34,049 bases of DNA from Planctomycetota bacterium (lineage in GTDB: Bacteria > Planctomycetota > Phycisphaerae > Sedimentisphaerales > Anaerobacaceae), in the NCBI GenBank assembly GCA_019456195.1, contig VRUK01000060.1, positions 1 through 34,049 of the forward strand. The letters run 5' to 3'. Every line of letters begins with the position of its first letter. Position 1 is the stretch's first letter. Shown here piece after piece: positions 1-8,845 of the stretch. The translations under genes and the position numbers were made by a program. A model generated the notes under the pieces. It worked only from the letters and a program-made list of their open reading frames with translations. It did not search any database and was not told the origin of the DNA.

Positions 1-442
1 TCTGAGAGGTGTTTTAGCACTCTACAATGGCCAAACTCAAGCCGAAGGGTATCCTGAAGTAGGGTCGTGACATGGTCAGCGATTCCGCGAGCTTACCTTC
101 AGTCACTGGAGGCCCGGCAGAAATCAGGAAACTTGCTCAAAAGGTAAGCCTGTTCTTTGGCTGTTCTCTTAAAAGAAATCCCTTTTTCGAGGAAACGTAA
201 AATCCTCCTTTAAATAGGTATTTGAGAGCTTGTGTGCTGACATGGCGGCAATGCAAGTTACCCGCTCTACTTAGCTGGCGGTTCCTCTCGGAAAGCACGT
301 TACAAGACCGCAGTTAACAGGGACCTACGGATTCAGAATCAGTAGGTCCCCTATTCGATATCGCTCACCCCGGTTTGAAATTGCCAGGATTCGCCGAAAA
401 CATTCTAATAACCTGCAGAATGCTCTATGTTTCACGATTTTC
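1..442. other. Region without a supported gene
   Basis: I see no convincing gene here. A frame open from base 2 to a TGA near base 70 could be the last two dozen codons of a plus-strand gene cut by the window edge, but it matches nothing I recognise. A 42-codon ATG reading frame at 72-200 has no clear ribosome binding site. The only structured element is the hairpin at 320-350. Confidence 0.4.
320..350 (-). terminator. Strong hairpin downstream of the Gfo/Idh gene
   Basis: GGGACCTAC (320-328) pairs perfectly with GTAGGTCCC (342-350) around a 13-base loop that itself contains GATTC-A-GAATC. It lies about 92 bases beyond the stop of the minus-strand oxidoreductase gene. There is no U-run on either side, so an intrinsic terminator is not proven; it may be an mRNA 3'-end stabilising structure. 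A related hairpin with compensatory base changes sits at 8876-8908, also just downstream of a minus-strand gene. Confidence 0.5.
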
Positions 443-1819
443 TTAGATGTCCATCTCCAGCGGTCCCCAACCCTTGCGAGGTTCACGCCAAGCCAAGTCG
501 TTGATCTTCGGGTCGCTGGTGATCACTCCAGCTTCGTTCAGTACAAGCTTCTTTCCCACACGGGCACAGAGGTTACCGAGCTGGATGTTTGCGGCCATGG
601 GACCGGAGTAGCTGTAGTTGGACTGACTGAACTCACGCGGCTTCTCGCCCCTGCAGGCCATGAAGAATTCTTTGTGATGTCCGGGAGAGCGTTCGAGCAG
701 TTGTTTGGGGCGGCCAAACGCTCTGCGTTTGGCTTCCGGGATCAATAGCGGAGTGTTCCAGTAATCGCCAGTCACCAGCATTTTTCCCTTGGTGCCGATG
801 ATCAGATTTCCAGTTCTGGGCAGTTTGCGCCCGTCGATTGCCAGTTCCTCGGGATTGTCCGGCATGAAAGGCTTTCCGTCTTTATCCTTACCCTCGTACC
901 AGAACGTGGTGAAACCTGGCAGGCCACCTTTAGCGCGGTAAGTGCTCTTGACCACCATCCCGGCCGGATACTGATCCTTGACGGGTCCGGTCATGATGAT
1001 TGGTTCGGCAGTTGCCGCGTAGCCCGGTTTCATGATCGCGTATATTCCGTCTGTAGTATGACAGGCCATATCGCCCAGCGCCCCGGAACCGAAATCGACC
1101 ACACCCCGCCAGTTGAAATCATGATAGGCTCTACCTCCTTTGTAAGGACGCATCTGCGCAGGACCGATCCAGGCATTCCAGTCCAGGTTTACGGGAATCG
1201 CATCTGATCCGGCCGGACGGTCGCCGCCCTGAGGCCATACCGGGCGATTTGTCCATGTGTGAAACTCTAAGATGTCACCGACTGCGCCAGCCTTGACGAA
1301 TTCGTACGCCTTCCGCCATCCATCGTCACCATGGCCCTGGTTGCCTTGTTGGGTCACAACCTTAGTATTCTTGGCGTAGGCTGCAGCCAGCAACTGCGCC
1401 TCGCGAACCGACCAGGTCAGCGGTTTTTCGGTGTAGCAGTGAATGCCCATGGAAACGGCGGTCATTGACGGGGCAAAATGGCTGTGATCCGGAGTTGCTA
1501 CGAAAACGACATCGAGCTGCTTGCCGTGATTTTCGAAGACTTTCCGCCAATCCGTATAACCGGCCGCTTGCTCCCAACCTTTCTTGCCGTGGACGCCACC
1601 CCACCGGTCCTTATCGACCTCGGCGAAGGCGATACACTGACAGCCTTCTCCGTGAGATGCGCCTGTATGGGCCCCTGCCCGTCCGCCCACAGCGATAAAT
1701 CCCACCTGGAGTTTTTCGTTGAGTCCATGTGCCCGGATGAGACTCGGGAAGCCGATAGAGCATGCCGCCCCAATGGCAGCAGTGCGTTTTATAAACTGAC
1801 GACGAGTAATGTTTGACAT
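443..1819 (-). CDS. Tat-exported Gfo/Idh/MocA family oxidoreductase
   Basis: This 458-residue protein belongs to the NAD(P)-dependent Gfo/Idh/MocA sugar dehydrogenase family. The N-terminus is a twin-arginine signal (TRRQFIKR, residues 5-12, then a short hydrophobic stretch ending near Ala30), so it is probably folded with cofactor in the cytoplasm and exported. A Rossmann nucleotide-binding motif (AVGGRAGAH, residues 43-51) and the family's EKP motif (residues 131-133, the Lys being a usual catalytic residue) are visible, along with ATPDHSH at 108-114. The length is usual for planctomycete Tat-type members. The start is supported by AAGGAG about nine bases upstream. The substrate cannot be told from sequence; neighbouring hydrolases suggest a sugar or sugar derivative released from polysaccharide. 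The closest named alternative is a glucose-fructose-oxidoreductase-like enzyme. Confidence 0.9.
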   Translation of the reverse strand: MSNITRRQFIKRTAAIGAACSIGFPSLIRAHGLNEKLQVGFIAVGGRAGAHTGASHGEGCQCIAFAEVDKDRWGGVHGKKGWEQAAGYTDWRKVFENHGKQLDVVFVATPDHSHFAPSMTAVSMGIHCYTEKPLTWSVREAQLLAAAYAKNTKVVTQQGNQGHGDDGWRKAYEFVKAGAVGDILEFHTWTNRPVWPQGGDRPAGSDAIPVNLDWNAWIGPAQMRPYKGGRAYHDFNWRGVVDFGSGALGDMACHTTDGIYAIMKPGYAATAEPIIMTGPVKDQYPAGMVVKSTYRAKGGLPGFTTFWYEGKDKDGKPFMPDNPEELAIDGRKLPRTGNLIIGTKGKMLVTGDYWNTPLLIPEAKRRAFGRPKQLLERSPGHHKEFFMACRGEKPREFSQSNYSYSGPMAANIQLGNLCARVGKKLVLNEAGVITSDPKINDLAWREPRKGWGPLEMDI

Positions 1820-2167
1820 AATCTTTGCTCCTTAACTTTTATTAAATGTTAAATCGACTCTTATCTTAATCGTATCCGACGGGTTGTCGGCCCGAAAACA
1901 GCCTTGTGCGGCGTTGGCTTATGATTCAAACATGTAATGCAACCTCCTCTGTAATAACCGATTTCACAAACCAGATAGTACACTGGCCTACCTATTTCAA
2001 ATATCCTACTAAAAATCGCCAAATAAGTCAAGACCTCCCGTTCCTGAGTTCGTCGAGTATATTTATTTATATAGTGCTCAAATATCAACATTTACAGGGA
2101 TTAACATTATTCATCGACTAATGTTAATAGTGTATTAACACCCGGCTCTTAAAGATGCCCTTAAATG
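1820..2167. other. AT-rich intergenic region with TTAACA-type palindromes
   Basis: No gene is supported in this stretch between the oxidoreductase start and the esterase stop (both minus strand). It carries the palindrome described at 2100-2128 and further copies of the AATGTTAA core near 1845 and 2164. It probably contains the oxidoreductase promoter, but I could not settle on one. Confidence 0.5.
2100..2128. promoter_or_regulatory. Perfect 10-bp inverted repeat, candidate operator or hairpin
   Basis: ATTAACATTA (2100-2109) and TAATGTTAAT (2119-2128) are perfect inverted repeats separated by nine bases. The same left half extended (ATTAACATTATTYAT) recurs at 11219-11233 upstream of the LamG protein gene. 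It could be a regulator site or an AT-rich hairpin after the esterase gene; the sequence does not decide. Confidence 0.35.
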
Positions 2168-3034
2168 TTAATCAGTACCCTGATGGAAACCGATGGAAAT
2201 AAAATTTAACACATCATATAAAGAATGTCTCCAGTAAGTCCAGTCATGTTGTCCGTCACGAATTCTGAATTCATGGGGAATATTATTTTTCCTCATGGCA
2301 ATATGTACCAACGAATTACCTTCATAAAGAAAATCATCATCACCACAGTCAATATACCAACGAACTGATTTTTTCTTATCTTCCGGTATATTTTTAATTA
2401 TCTCATGTATGTTATATTTTTTCAGCCAATCTTCAACCTGTTTTTCGGAAGCATCAGTCATTCCCCTTCGTTTCATGTAGCTTTTTGCTCCTTCTTTGTT
2501 AATTGGCCGGGCGGAAGCACTTAACGGACAAGCAGTCCTGAACAAATCAGGACGGTGCAGAGCATAATAATAAGTTCCTCCTCCTCCCATCGATAATCCG
2601 GCAATAGCACGATAACGTTTTTCGCTTTTTATTCGATAACGTTTTTCGATAAATGGCATAAATTCCTCGAAGAAAAAATCTTCGTAACGCCACTGGCCGG
2701 TCGCATCATTTGTATAACCGCGTTTCCCTGAATTAGCATCAGGCATGACTATAATCATAGGTGTTGATTTGCTTTTTCTGATAGTTTTGTCAGCAATGTA
2801 TTTTACTTCGCCAAACTGTATCCATCCGGTTTGGTCGTCACCTGCGCCATGCAGCAAATATAGTACGGGATAACTTCTTTTCGAAGTTTCATAATCCGGG
2901 GGAAGATAGATGGCATATTTCCGGTCCATGTTTAATATTTCACTTTTCATCGATAGGTTGTCGAATACTTTCCCGGTTTGGGCAAATGTCAAGGCCGGCA
3001 GCAAAATGAGAAGGATAATAATGTACTTTTTCAT
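2168..3034 (-). CDS. Secreted alpha/beta-hydrolase esterase (feruloyl-esterase/esterase-D type)
   Basis: This 288-residue secreted serine esterase is of the putative-esterase family that includes feruloyl and acetyl-xylan esterases. The start is the internal Met at 3034: it has GAGG upstream and begins a clean signal peptide ending LTFAQ. The longer open frame reaches into the remnant of a second copy, so its upstream Met is spurious. The nucleophile elbow is GLSMGG (Ser148). A GDDDF segment near residue 233 and the GQHDW histidine (His263) complete a plausible Ser-Asp-His triad. The LLHGAGDD segment near residue 60 is the typical oxyanion-side loop. It probably removes ester-linked groups from plant polysaccharide outside the cytoplasm. 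The low GC and the FAQ-type signal peptide look Bacteroidota-like, hinting at transfer. Confidence 0.85.
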   Translation of the reverse strand: MKKYIIILLILLPALTFAQTGKVFDNLSMKSEILNMDRKYAIYLPPDYETSKRSYPVLYLLHGAGDDQTGWIQFGEVKYIADKTIRKSKSTPMIIVMPDANSGKRGYTNDATGQWRYEDFFFEEFMPFIEKRYRIKSEKRYRAIAGLSMGGGGTYYYALHRPDLFRTACPLSASARPINKEGAKSYMKRRGMTDASEKQVEDWLKKYNIHEIIKNIPEDKKKSVRWYIDCGDDDFLYEGNSLVHIAMRKNNIPHEFRIRDGQHDWTYWRHSLYDVLNFISIGFHQGTD

Positions 3035-3068
3035 AATGTAATACCTCAATGTTGTTAATATAGCATTT

Positions 3069-3150
3069 CTAATCAATGCCTTGATGGAAACCAACTGAAC
3101 TAAAATGCAAAACCTCTGGCAGTGTTTCTCTCCAGTGAGTTCCCTTCAAA
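3069..3150 (-). pseudogene. 3' remnant of a second copy of the esterase gene
   Basis: Read on the minus strand this stretch encodes about 25 codons ending in TAG, with the terminal residues HWRETLPEVLHFSSVGFHQG followed by ID. This lines up closely with the end of the intact neighbouring esterase (YWRHSLYDVLNFISIGFHQG then TD). No catalytic part remains upstream, so this is the decayed tail of a tandem duplicate. A possible third, more degraded tail may lie around 3245-3300, but that match is weak. Confidence 0.7.
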
Positions 3151-3448
3151 ATGACTGATAGGAAATTTAATTTCCACCGACATAAATGATTATACAAGCC
3201 AAAGGACAGGCAGGTCAAGGGAAATATAGCCCATAGCACCGTGCAATGCTCATCCGGAAACGAATGGAAAAATAGAAAATACCTCCATTTTCATGAGCTG
3301 GAAAATGTTAGAATTCTTCGATAAATTTGTGTCACCAAAATATCTGCACAGATGTCAAATTTGATGATTGATGTAAGTACTAAACATTGAAAATTTGCCG
3401 AAAAACACATCTTTTCAAGAATATAAAACACGAAATCGGATTGGGGGG
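3151..3448. other. AT-rich intergenic region, possibly decayed esterase sequence
   Basis: I see no open gene. A minus-strand stretch around 3245-3300 resembles the last codons of the esterase again (GAGGTATTTTC...GTTTCC pattern), with at least one indel. Otherwise nothing stands out. Confidence 0.3.
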
Positions 3449-4954
3449 TTACTTTTTGGTTAGAAACTCATGCTTGAAACGCTCCATACACGCGCTGTCC
3501 AGTGCTTTGGTCGGGTCGGCGAGAAACTCCATGGTCATCATGAAAGCACAGGAGCCTGCGTCTATTGGGGAATGTGCAACGCCCGGAAACAGATACATGT
3601 AACCATTTCTCAAATTGGAGGCCATTTCTTTTATATAGGCCGTCGGGAGAACATGATCCATCTCACCATTGAAGATGAGTGTCGGAATATCGGATTTCAA
3701 AGGTTTCAGCAGCGAAAGGTCGAGTGGTTTCACCTTCCAGAATTCCTGAGCCTGTGCCAGAAGCGAAGGGCAGAAAAACATGGACATGCCGTCAGCAAAG
3801 GCAGAGTAACGGCCGCAAACTTTAATATCTTCTACTGTAAAGTCCAGGGATTCAGAAGAGAAAATGCTATACGATAAACCATAACTGAAGTTGTACATTG
3901 GAAAAAAGATATTAGCACTATTCTGTAACTCACTATAATCACCTGCCATAAATTTGCTCAATGTATAGGGCATCTGGGTATTGAAATACATGGAAGCAAA
4001 TATCCAGGTAGATAAACGGTCGCCATTGAGAACAAAGTTGACCTCTTCTCCGCTATCCGGATGTTTAATCCGAATAGTGACAGGCTCTTTGTTGAGTTGT
4101 TCGAGATATGCAAGGAATTTTTCTTCCATATCAGGATAAGCCGCGTTACAGGCTTCGTCTGCTTCGCACTGTTTGAACATCCGCTCCAGGGACTCCGAAG
4201 CATTTGACATCATGTTTCTAAAAAAGGGTTGCCCTAAAGGTACCGCCGCGTTTAGTACAACAGAACGCACCCTTTGCGGATAATCACGCATAACGTGCTG
4301 TGCGACCATAGTACCGGCGGATGAGCCAAAAATATTGAATTTATCATAACCCAGTGTTGTCATAATCATGGCAATATCCGCTGCTGTTTCGGCATTATTG
4401 TAAGCTGAGAGATTGATGCCTTCCTTCTGAAAGCGGTCATAGGAAGCACGCATGGCGGTCAGCAGAATTTGATTAGCTTCTTTTCCCTTGAGATTCTTAT
4501 CTATCATACTGAGCTGAGCATCAAATACTTCATCACAAATAAGGGCCGGCTTCGAATATCGCAATCCGCGTAATTCGATAATAACAACATCACGCTGCGC
4601 CAAAAGGGCTTGCCCCATAGGACCGGCCACCATTGGAATAAACTGGTCCATATTCGAATCTCCCGGACCGCCGGTATTGAGAACAAGGGGATCCGGTGCA
4701 GGATTATCGCTAAAGCTCTTAAAACGAGCGACTGCCAACTGAATTACAGGGCCGCCCGGCTTGTTGTGCTGTTCGGGGACTGTGATATATCCAAATTCGA
4801 ATCTATTTCCCAGGTCATTGCCTTCCGGAAAATCAACAGGGCAAGTTGCCGGTTCGAACTTACCAATGTCAGGATTCGGAGCCGCTGCATAGCCTGTCAT
4901 TGTAAAACATGTTATCTTGATAATACATAGCGCAAGAATTGTTCGTGAGTTCAT
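3449..4954 (-). CDS. Secreted S33/TAP-like alpha/beta hydrolase
   Basis: This 501-residue exported alpha/beta hydrolase belongs to the peptidase S33 / tripeptidyl-aminopeptidase-like group. The start at 4954 is preferred because AAGGA lies about eight bases upstream and a signal peptide (MNSRTILALCIIKITCF, ending near YAA) begins there; the frame continues upstream without a better signal. The LNTGGPGDS segment is the family's HGGPG-type oxyanion loop. The nucleophile elbow is GSSAG (Ser212), with Asp433 in NGEMDH and His461 in GVAHSP completing the triad in the C-terminal TAP-like domain. Family members cleave N-terminal residues from peptides or hydrolyse small esters and amides; the actual substrate here is unknown. 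It lies alone, upstream of the IS30 insertion, which may have separated it from its native promoter. Confidence 0.85.
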   Translation of the reverse strand: MNSRTILALCIIKITCFTMTGYAAAPNPDIGKFEPATCPVDFPEGNDLGNRFEFGYITVPEQHNKPGGPVIQLAVARFKSFSDNPAPDPLVLNTGGPGDSNMDQFIPMVAGPMGQALLAQRDVVIIELRGLRYSKPALICDEVFDAQLSMIDKNLKGKEANQILLTAMRASYDRFQKEGINLSAYNNAETAADIAMIMTTLGYDKFNIFGSSAGTMVAQHVMRDYPQRVRSVVLNAAVPLGQPFFRNMMSNASESLERMFKQCEADEACNAAYPDMEEKFLAYLEQLNKEPVTIRIKHPDSGEEVNFVLNGDRLSTWIFASMYFNTQMPYTLSKFMAGDYSELQNSANIFFPMYNFSYGLSYSIFSSESLDFTVEDIKVCGRYSAFADGMSMFFCPSLLAQAQEFWKVKPLDLSLLKPLKSDIPTLIFNGEMDHVLPTAYIKEMASNLRNGYMYLFPGVAHSPIDAGSCAFMMTMEFLADPTKALDSACMERFKHEFLTKK

Positions 4955-5048
4955 TACATATTCCTTAATATTGAAAGCTGCTATTCCGTTGACAATATTC
5001 ATAGATAAGATTTCCTATTTAACGCGTTGAACAACATTGTTAAAACTA

Positions 5049-5078
5049 GCGGATTCAACTCATAAGTGCAACTGAGTC
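5049..5078 (+). repeat. Left terminal inverted repeat of the IS30 element
   Basis: Thirty bases matching the reverse complement of 6136-6165 with two mismatches in the middle (AT versus CC). Confidence 0.9.
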
Positions 5079-5144
5079 GCCAAAATTATGGTGAGCTGTT
5101 ATACTCTCTCACTGGATTTTGGTTACCTCAGTTAAGGAACACTT

Positions 5145-6122
5145 ATGAGAGAGTACAGACAACTCACCGAAGAAGATCGTATCGAGATTTATGCGATGAA
5201 ACAAGCAGGAAAAGAACAAAATATGATTGCCGCCGAACTGGGCGTTCATCCCAGCACTATCACCCGGGAGTTGTCCCGCAACACTGGCCTGCGTGGATAT
5301 CGTCCTAAACAGGCCCAGCAGAAGGCATTACAGCGAAGGTTTAATGCCTGCAAGGCTGTCAAGATGACGCCGGAGACAATTGGCTACATTGAATACAAAC
5401 TCGGTCAAGAGCATTCACCTGAGCAGATCGCCGAACGAATGAAGCTGGACCCCGGCTGGCATGGCCCGGCGGTCAGCCATGAACGAATTTACCAGCATAT
5501 CTGGCAGGACAAAGCCCGGGGCCGCATGCTGTACAGGCATTTGCGAATTGCCGGAACCAAACAACGTCGCAAACGCAGGAACAGCCGTGATATGCGTGGA
5601 ACTATCAAAAATCGGGTGGGAATTGAAGAGCGTCCCAACATCGTAGAGAGAAAAATTCGCATCGGTGACTGGGAAGGTGATACGGTCGTCGGCAGGAATC
5701 ATCAGGGGGCATTAGTGACACTGGTTGACCGAAAAAGCAAGCTGACGCTGATTGGTAAGGTAAATCGTTATACCGCCAAAGAAGTGGAGAAGACAATCAT
5801 CAGCCTGATGGAATTGCTGCCCAGGCGGAACTATACGCTGACTGTTGATAACGGCAAAGAGTTTGCAAGCCATGAATCGGTTGCCGAAGCACTCCGAATC
5901 AAGGTGTATTTTGCTGATCCGTACAGTGCCTGGCAGCGGGGATTGAATGAAAATACCAATGGCTTGATCCGACAGTATGTGCCCAAAAATAGTGATGTTC
6001 GAACGCTGACAGATGAGCAGGTAAGGCACATCATGAATCGGTTGAATAATCGCCCAAGAAAATCACTTGGCTATTTGACACCCAATGAAGTATTTTATGA
6101 ACGGAAAAGATTAACTGGATAA
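5145..6122 (+). CDS. IS30-family DDE transposase
   Basis: This 325-residue transposase appears intact. Residues 5-47 form the N-terminal helix-turn-helix of the IS30 family (ITRELSRN recognition helix). The catalytic core shows GDWEGD (residues 174-179), VDNGKEF with Asp235, and the family signature NENTNG with Glu269. The 33 residues between Asp235 and Glu269 give the DD(33)E spacing expected for IS30. A C-terminal NRPRKSLGYLTP motif is also typical. Nothing interrupts the frame, so the element could be active. The ATG start follows AAGGAACACTT. Confidence 0.95.
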   Translation: MREYRQLTEEDRIEIYAMKQAGKEQNMIAAELGVHPSTITRELSRNTGLRGYRPKQAQQKALQRRFNACKAVKMTPETIGYIEYKLGQEHSPEQIAERMKLDPGWHGPAVSHERIYQHIWQDKARGRMLYRHLRIAGTKQRRKRRNSRDMRGTIKNRVGIEERPNIVERKIRIGDWEGDTVVGRNHQGALVTLVDRKSKLTLIGKVNRYTAKEVEKTIISLMELLPRRNYTLTVDNGKEFASHESVAEALRIKVYFADPYSAWQRGLNENTNGLIRQYVPKNSDVRTLTDEQVRHIMNRLNNRPRKSLGYLTPNEVFYERKRLTG

Positions 6123-6135
6123 CAAAACAGGATTT

Positions 6136-6165
6136 GACTCAGTTGCACTTGGGAGTTGAATCCGC
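6136..6165 (-). repeat. Right terminal inverted repeat of the IS30 element
   Basis: Mirror of 5049-5078 with two mismatches; it begins 13 bases after the transposase stop codon. Confidence 0.9.
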
Positions 6166-6211
6166 CACTCTAAACTTCACCATAAAAAGACTTTTATTTT
6201 AAGGAAATATT

Positions 6212-6508
6212 ATGCCGACCAAATGTTACCCTTTTATTACGGTTATGTATTTTTTTCGTTATTTTTTTGCGATTCTTACTTATCATTATTCCTTCCCCGA
6301 GTCTCAAATCCCCGTAAAGAATAATGTCTCGTTTGAAATTGATAACAAAGAAGAACGCCCTGCCGTGGTACTGCTTGACTTAGGGAATGTCAATATCAAT
6401 AGGTTTAAAACAGGTAATCTAAAAGACAGGTACGTAGATCTGGATTTTAGAAATGTCCAAAACACCCAACTTAATGTAAATCCATCTATCCGTGCGAAAA
6501 ATAATTAA
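6212..6508 (+). CDS. Hypothetical small protein (98 aa)
   Basis: I do not recognise this protein. The reading frame has a plausible ribosome binding site (AAGGAAAT about four bases before the ATG). Its N-terminal 30 residues are hydrophobic and aromatic (FITVMYFFRYFFAILTYHYSF), like a signal or single membrane anchor. The rest is polar and Asn-rich with a repeated N-V-N pattern (LDLGNVNINRF, LNVNPSI). It begins 46 bases after the IS30 element and is AT-rich. It could be a genuine small exported protein, or the 5' end of a longer gene truncated by a downstream stop. Confidence 0.35.
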   Translation: MPTKCYPFITVMYFFRYFFAILTYHYSFPESQIPVKNNVSFEIDNKEERPAVVLLDLGNVNINRFKTGNLKDRYVDLDFRNVQNTQLNVNPSIRAKNN

Positions 6509-6560
6509 ATCTGTTTTTATAGATAAAGGGAACCTCTAAAGATTTAGAACAATAAGTGTT

Positions 6561-8732
6561 TTATCGTTCCTTTTTAATAGTTTCTACCTCCTGTTTCACA
6601 TCCTCCAGCAGTTTCCACCAATCCATGTAATGCGTGCGGGAGAAGAGTTGGGGGCGATATTGTCTGGTTGCCACAGATGCATAGGTCTCCCATTCCTTAA
6701 CCGCATTAGTCAGGTGGTTAACCGCACGCTGGTGATTGGTTTTACGTTTGGAATCGGCCCGGAATACGGCCAACTCAGCAGCACCGCGAATCTTGTCTGC
6801 ATAATAACGTCCTAAATAGGCCATGGCTTCGGCATCTGTCAATGTAGCCCTCAGCTCTTTATTCCTGCCGGTTTTTTTACTTAGTCTTTTTATACCTCGC
6901 AATGTCTTTTTGGCCATTGCATCCAGATTGTCAGCAACTTCCATGGGTGTGATGCCGTCATATACCTTATCCTCAATGATGCTTGTTGCATACTCCTGTA
7001 CGGAAAGGATGCCTGAACCTCTGAGTGGAGGATGCTTGAAGAACTGATCCACCGGCAAGAATCCCTGATCAAAATTACACGCCTCCGGAGAAAACTGAAA
7101 ATCATTGACCCTGAAAAAGAAATGATTAACCAGCGGCACAATCTGAGAGGCAGCTGCCCATGTATCATAGAGAAGGCCGGCATTGGCCCGGGGGAAATGA
7201 TGCGCCAATCTTTTTTCAAAATAATCGCGAGTAAGGGTCAGGTCATATCCCAACCGTCCCCAAAGCATAAAACGATACCAGTGTTTGCGCACCTCCAACT
7301 GACCGGATAATTCGGGATCCTTGCTCACAAATTCGCGTCCGAACACAAAGCCGTCCGGCCCCATATAAAAGCCTGCTTCATAGCGCATCAGGTCACGCGG
7401 GACATTTTGTAAAAATTCCCGTACATAATCCGCATCACCCCAACGGTATATAAAGAGGTCATCGTTACGCAAATTCAACCAGCATGGAACCTTGTGTTCT
7501 TCCAGCAACTCACGGTACTCAAAATCGAGATACGGCGAGGTAGTGGTGGAATAAAGACGCGCACGTGCATACTTATGACCTGTATTGAAAGGACCGTCAA
7601 AATCCTTAAAGGCCGCTGTAATCCTGCCCAGGTTGGCCTGGTGCTGGCGAAAGATAAAACGCAACTTACGGTTGGGATTTGCCTGCTTTGCATCCATTAC
7701 ACCCTGTCCATAGGTACGCCAGAGCCATTGTTCAATACCACCAACATTCTCGACGCGCTGACGGTGTACATGCTCGCCCGCTGTTACGCCAATACCGTCC
7801 ACCTGGGGATAGGTCTTTAAGAATTCCCCAATGCAGTACCGCATATACTCGATGGTCTTTTCATTATCCGGCATATCATCGATACCATGCCTTCCTTTGG
7901 CACCAAAGGTATAGATGTTCCAATGAAAGATATGAATCTCAATACCGCGAGCCTCAGCCAGATCAAACACACGAGTCCAAAAGGCGATCTTCTCATCCAA
8001 AGAAATCTTTTTAACCATCTTGAAGCTGGAAGCGTCATATATATCCAGGTCATTAAAATGGCGATCGCTTTTCGTATTGACGGTTTCTTTTATAACACAG
8101 ACATCGTCGTAACCAATATCAGGATACTTGTCCAGTTTGACCAGACCCGGATAAGGATGTGTAGTCCAGAGGGTCAGCACGTTATAACGATTGCGTGCGA
8201 GGGTATCCAGGAACTCCTGCCAGAAATCAAATTCCCACATTACCTGAATATTCTTCTGGGCAGCGGTCCCTGTGTCGTCATAGCTTGGCGCACGCCCGTC
8301 AAAGGGAATATTAAATTTGAGTCCCCGCCGAAAGATATAAGGCTTGCGTGCCTTTTCCCGTATGTCTTTTAGGCCACCCCCCAAGGTCACCATTTCCGCT
8401 ACTTCGAGACCGCCATACATGGCACCTAATGAATCACCACCGACGATCCGTATCGTATTACTCCCCTGGCGCCGGATACGAAAGGACTGAGGCCCCATAC
8501 CGGCCTTAAATATATCAAATACAATACGAACATCCGCATCATCCCCATCAATATCATAATTCTTATCGAGCAACGCCTGTTTGATATCTCCCACTGCAAA
8601 GGCTACGCGTGGATCTTGCTGATCATAGATAATGGCCACCTTCTGCCCGGCGATACAGTCGGCACTCGCAAAAACAATTGAGGTTATAAGAATAATAAGT
8701 AAAAGAGCCGGTCTCCTCTGCATAACATTCAT
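6561..8732 (-). CDS. Large secreted glycoside-hydrolase-like protein (GH67/GH20-type N-terminal domain)
   Basis: This 723-residue exported protein starts with AAGGAG six bases before the ATG and has a signal peptide (MQRRPALLLIILITSIVFASA) ending near residue 28. Residues 30-115 resemble the alpha/beta domain found before the TIM barrel in GH67 alpha-glucuronidases and GH20 enzymes (IRIVGGDSLGAMYGGLEVAEM). Residues 125-520 look like a beta/alpha barrel (RRGLKFNIPFDG, NRYNVLTLWTTHPYPGL, GIGVTAGEHVHRQ), and an alpha-helical C-terminal domain follows, ending in a Lys/Glu-rich tail. I cannot name the catalytic acids with confidence; GEH near residue 318 is a candidate. The likely role is extracellular or periplasmic attack on a uronic-acid or amino-sugar-containing glycan. 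The LamG protein gene lies upstream on the same strand. Confidence 0.65.
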   Translation of the reverse strand: MNVMQRRPALLLIILITSIVFASADCIAGQKVAIIYDQQDPRVAFAVGDIKQALLDKNYDIDGDDADVRIVFDIFKAGMGPQSFRIRRQGSNTIRIVGGDSLGAMYGGLEVAEMVTLGGGLKDIREKARKPYIFRRGLKFNIPFDGRAPSYDDTGTAAQKNIQVMWEFDFWQEFLDTLARNRYNVLTLWTTHPYPGLVKLDKYPDIGYDDVCVIKETVNTKSDRHFNDLDIYDASSFKMVKKISLDEKIAFWTRVFDLAEARGIEIHIFHWNIYTFGAKGRHGIDDMPDNEKTIEYMRYCIGEFLKTYPQVDGIGVTAGEHVHRQRVENVGGIEQWLWRTYGQGVMDAKQANPNRKLRFIFRQHQANLGRITAAFKDFDGPFNTGHKYARARLYSTTTSPYLDFEYRELLEEHKVPCWLNLRNDDLFIYRWGDADYVREFLQNVPRDLMRYEAGFYMGPDGFVFGREFVSKDPELSGQLEVRKHWYRFMLWGRLGYDLTLTRDYFEKRLAHHFPRANAGLLYDTWAAASQIVPLVNHFFFRVNDFQFSPEACNFDQGFLPVDQFFKHPPLRGSGILSVQEYATSIIEDKVYDGITPMEVADNLDAMAKKTLRGIKRLSKKTGRNKELRATLTDAEAMAYLGRYYADKIRGAAELAVFRADSKRKTNHQRAVNHLTNAVKEWETYASVATRQYRPQLFSRTHYMDWWKLLEDVKQEVETIKKER

Positions 8733-8845
8733 GTTGTTCTCCTTTAGTAGAATTCAATAATAATCTTTTCTACATGATATACTCACAATGAACCATGGAA
8801 GTCAATCAATATTAGGCTGTCTTACTTCTTATAGACTTATGTGTG

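Larger units (their letters stand above)
5048..6166 (+). mobile_element. IS30-family insertion sequence, apparently complete
   Basis: The element is bounded by 30-bp inverted repeats at 5049-5078 and 6136-6165, identical except at two positions; each outer end begins GCGGATTCAACTC. ACT flanks both ends (5045-5047 and 6167-6169) and is a plausible 3-bp target duplication if the element includes one extra base on each side. A single intact transposase gene fills it. The size of about 1.1 kb is normal for the family. It sits in the intergenic gap between the S33 hydrolase and a small orphan ORF. Confidence 0.9.

Noticed and set aside
72..200. 42-codon ATG frame near the window start
   Set aside because: No ribosome binding site, no recognisable content and no conserved neighbour arrangement.
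1478..1816. 112-aa plus-strand frame inside the oxidoreductase gene
   Set aside because: It is antisense to a well-supported Tat-type oxidoreductase and shows no domain of its own.
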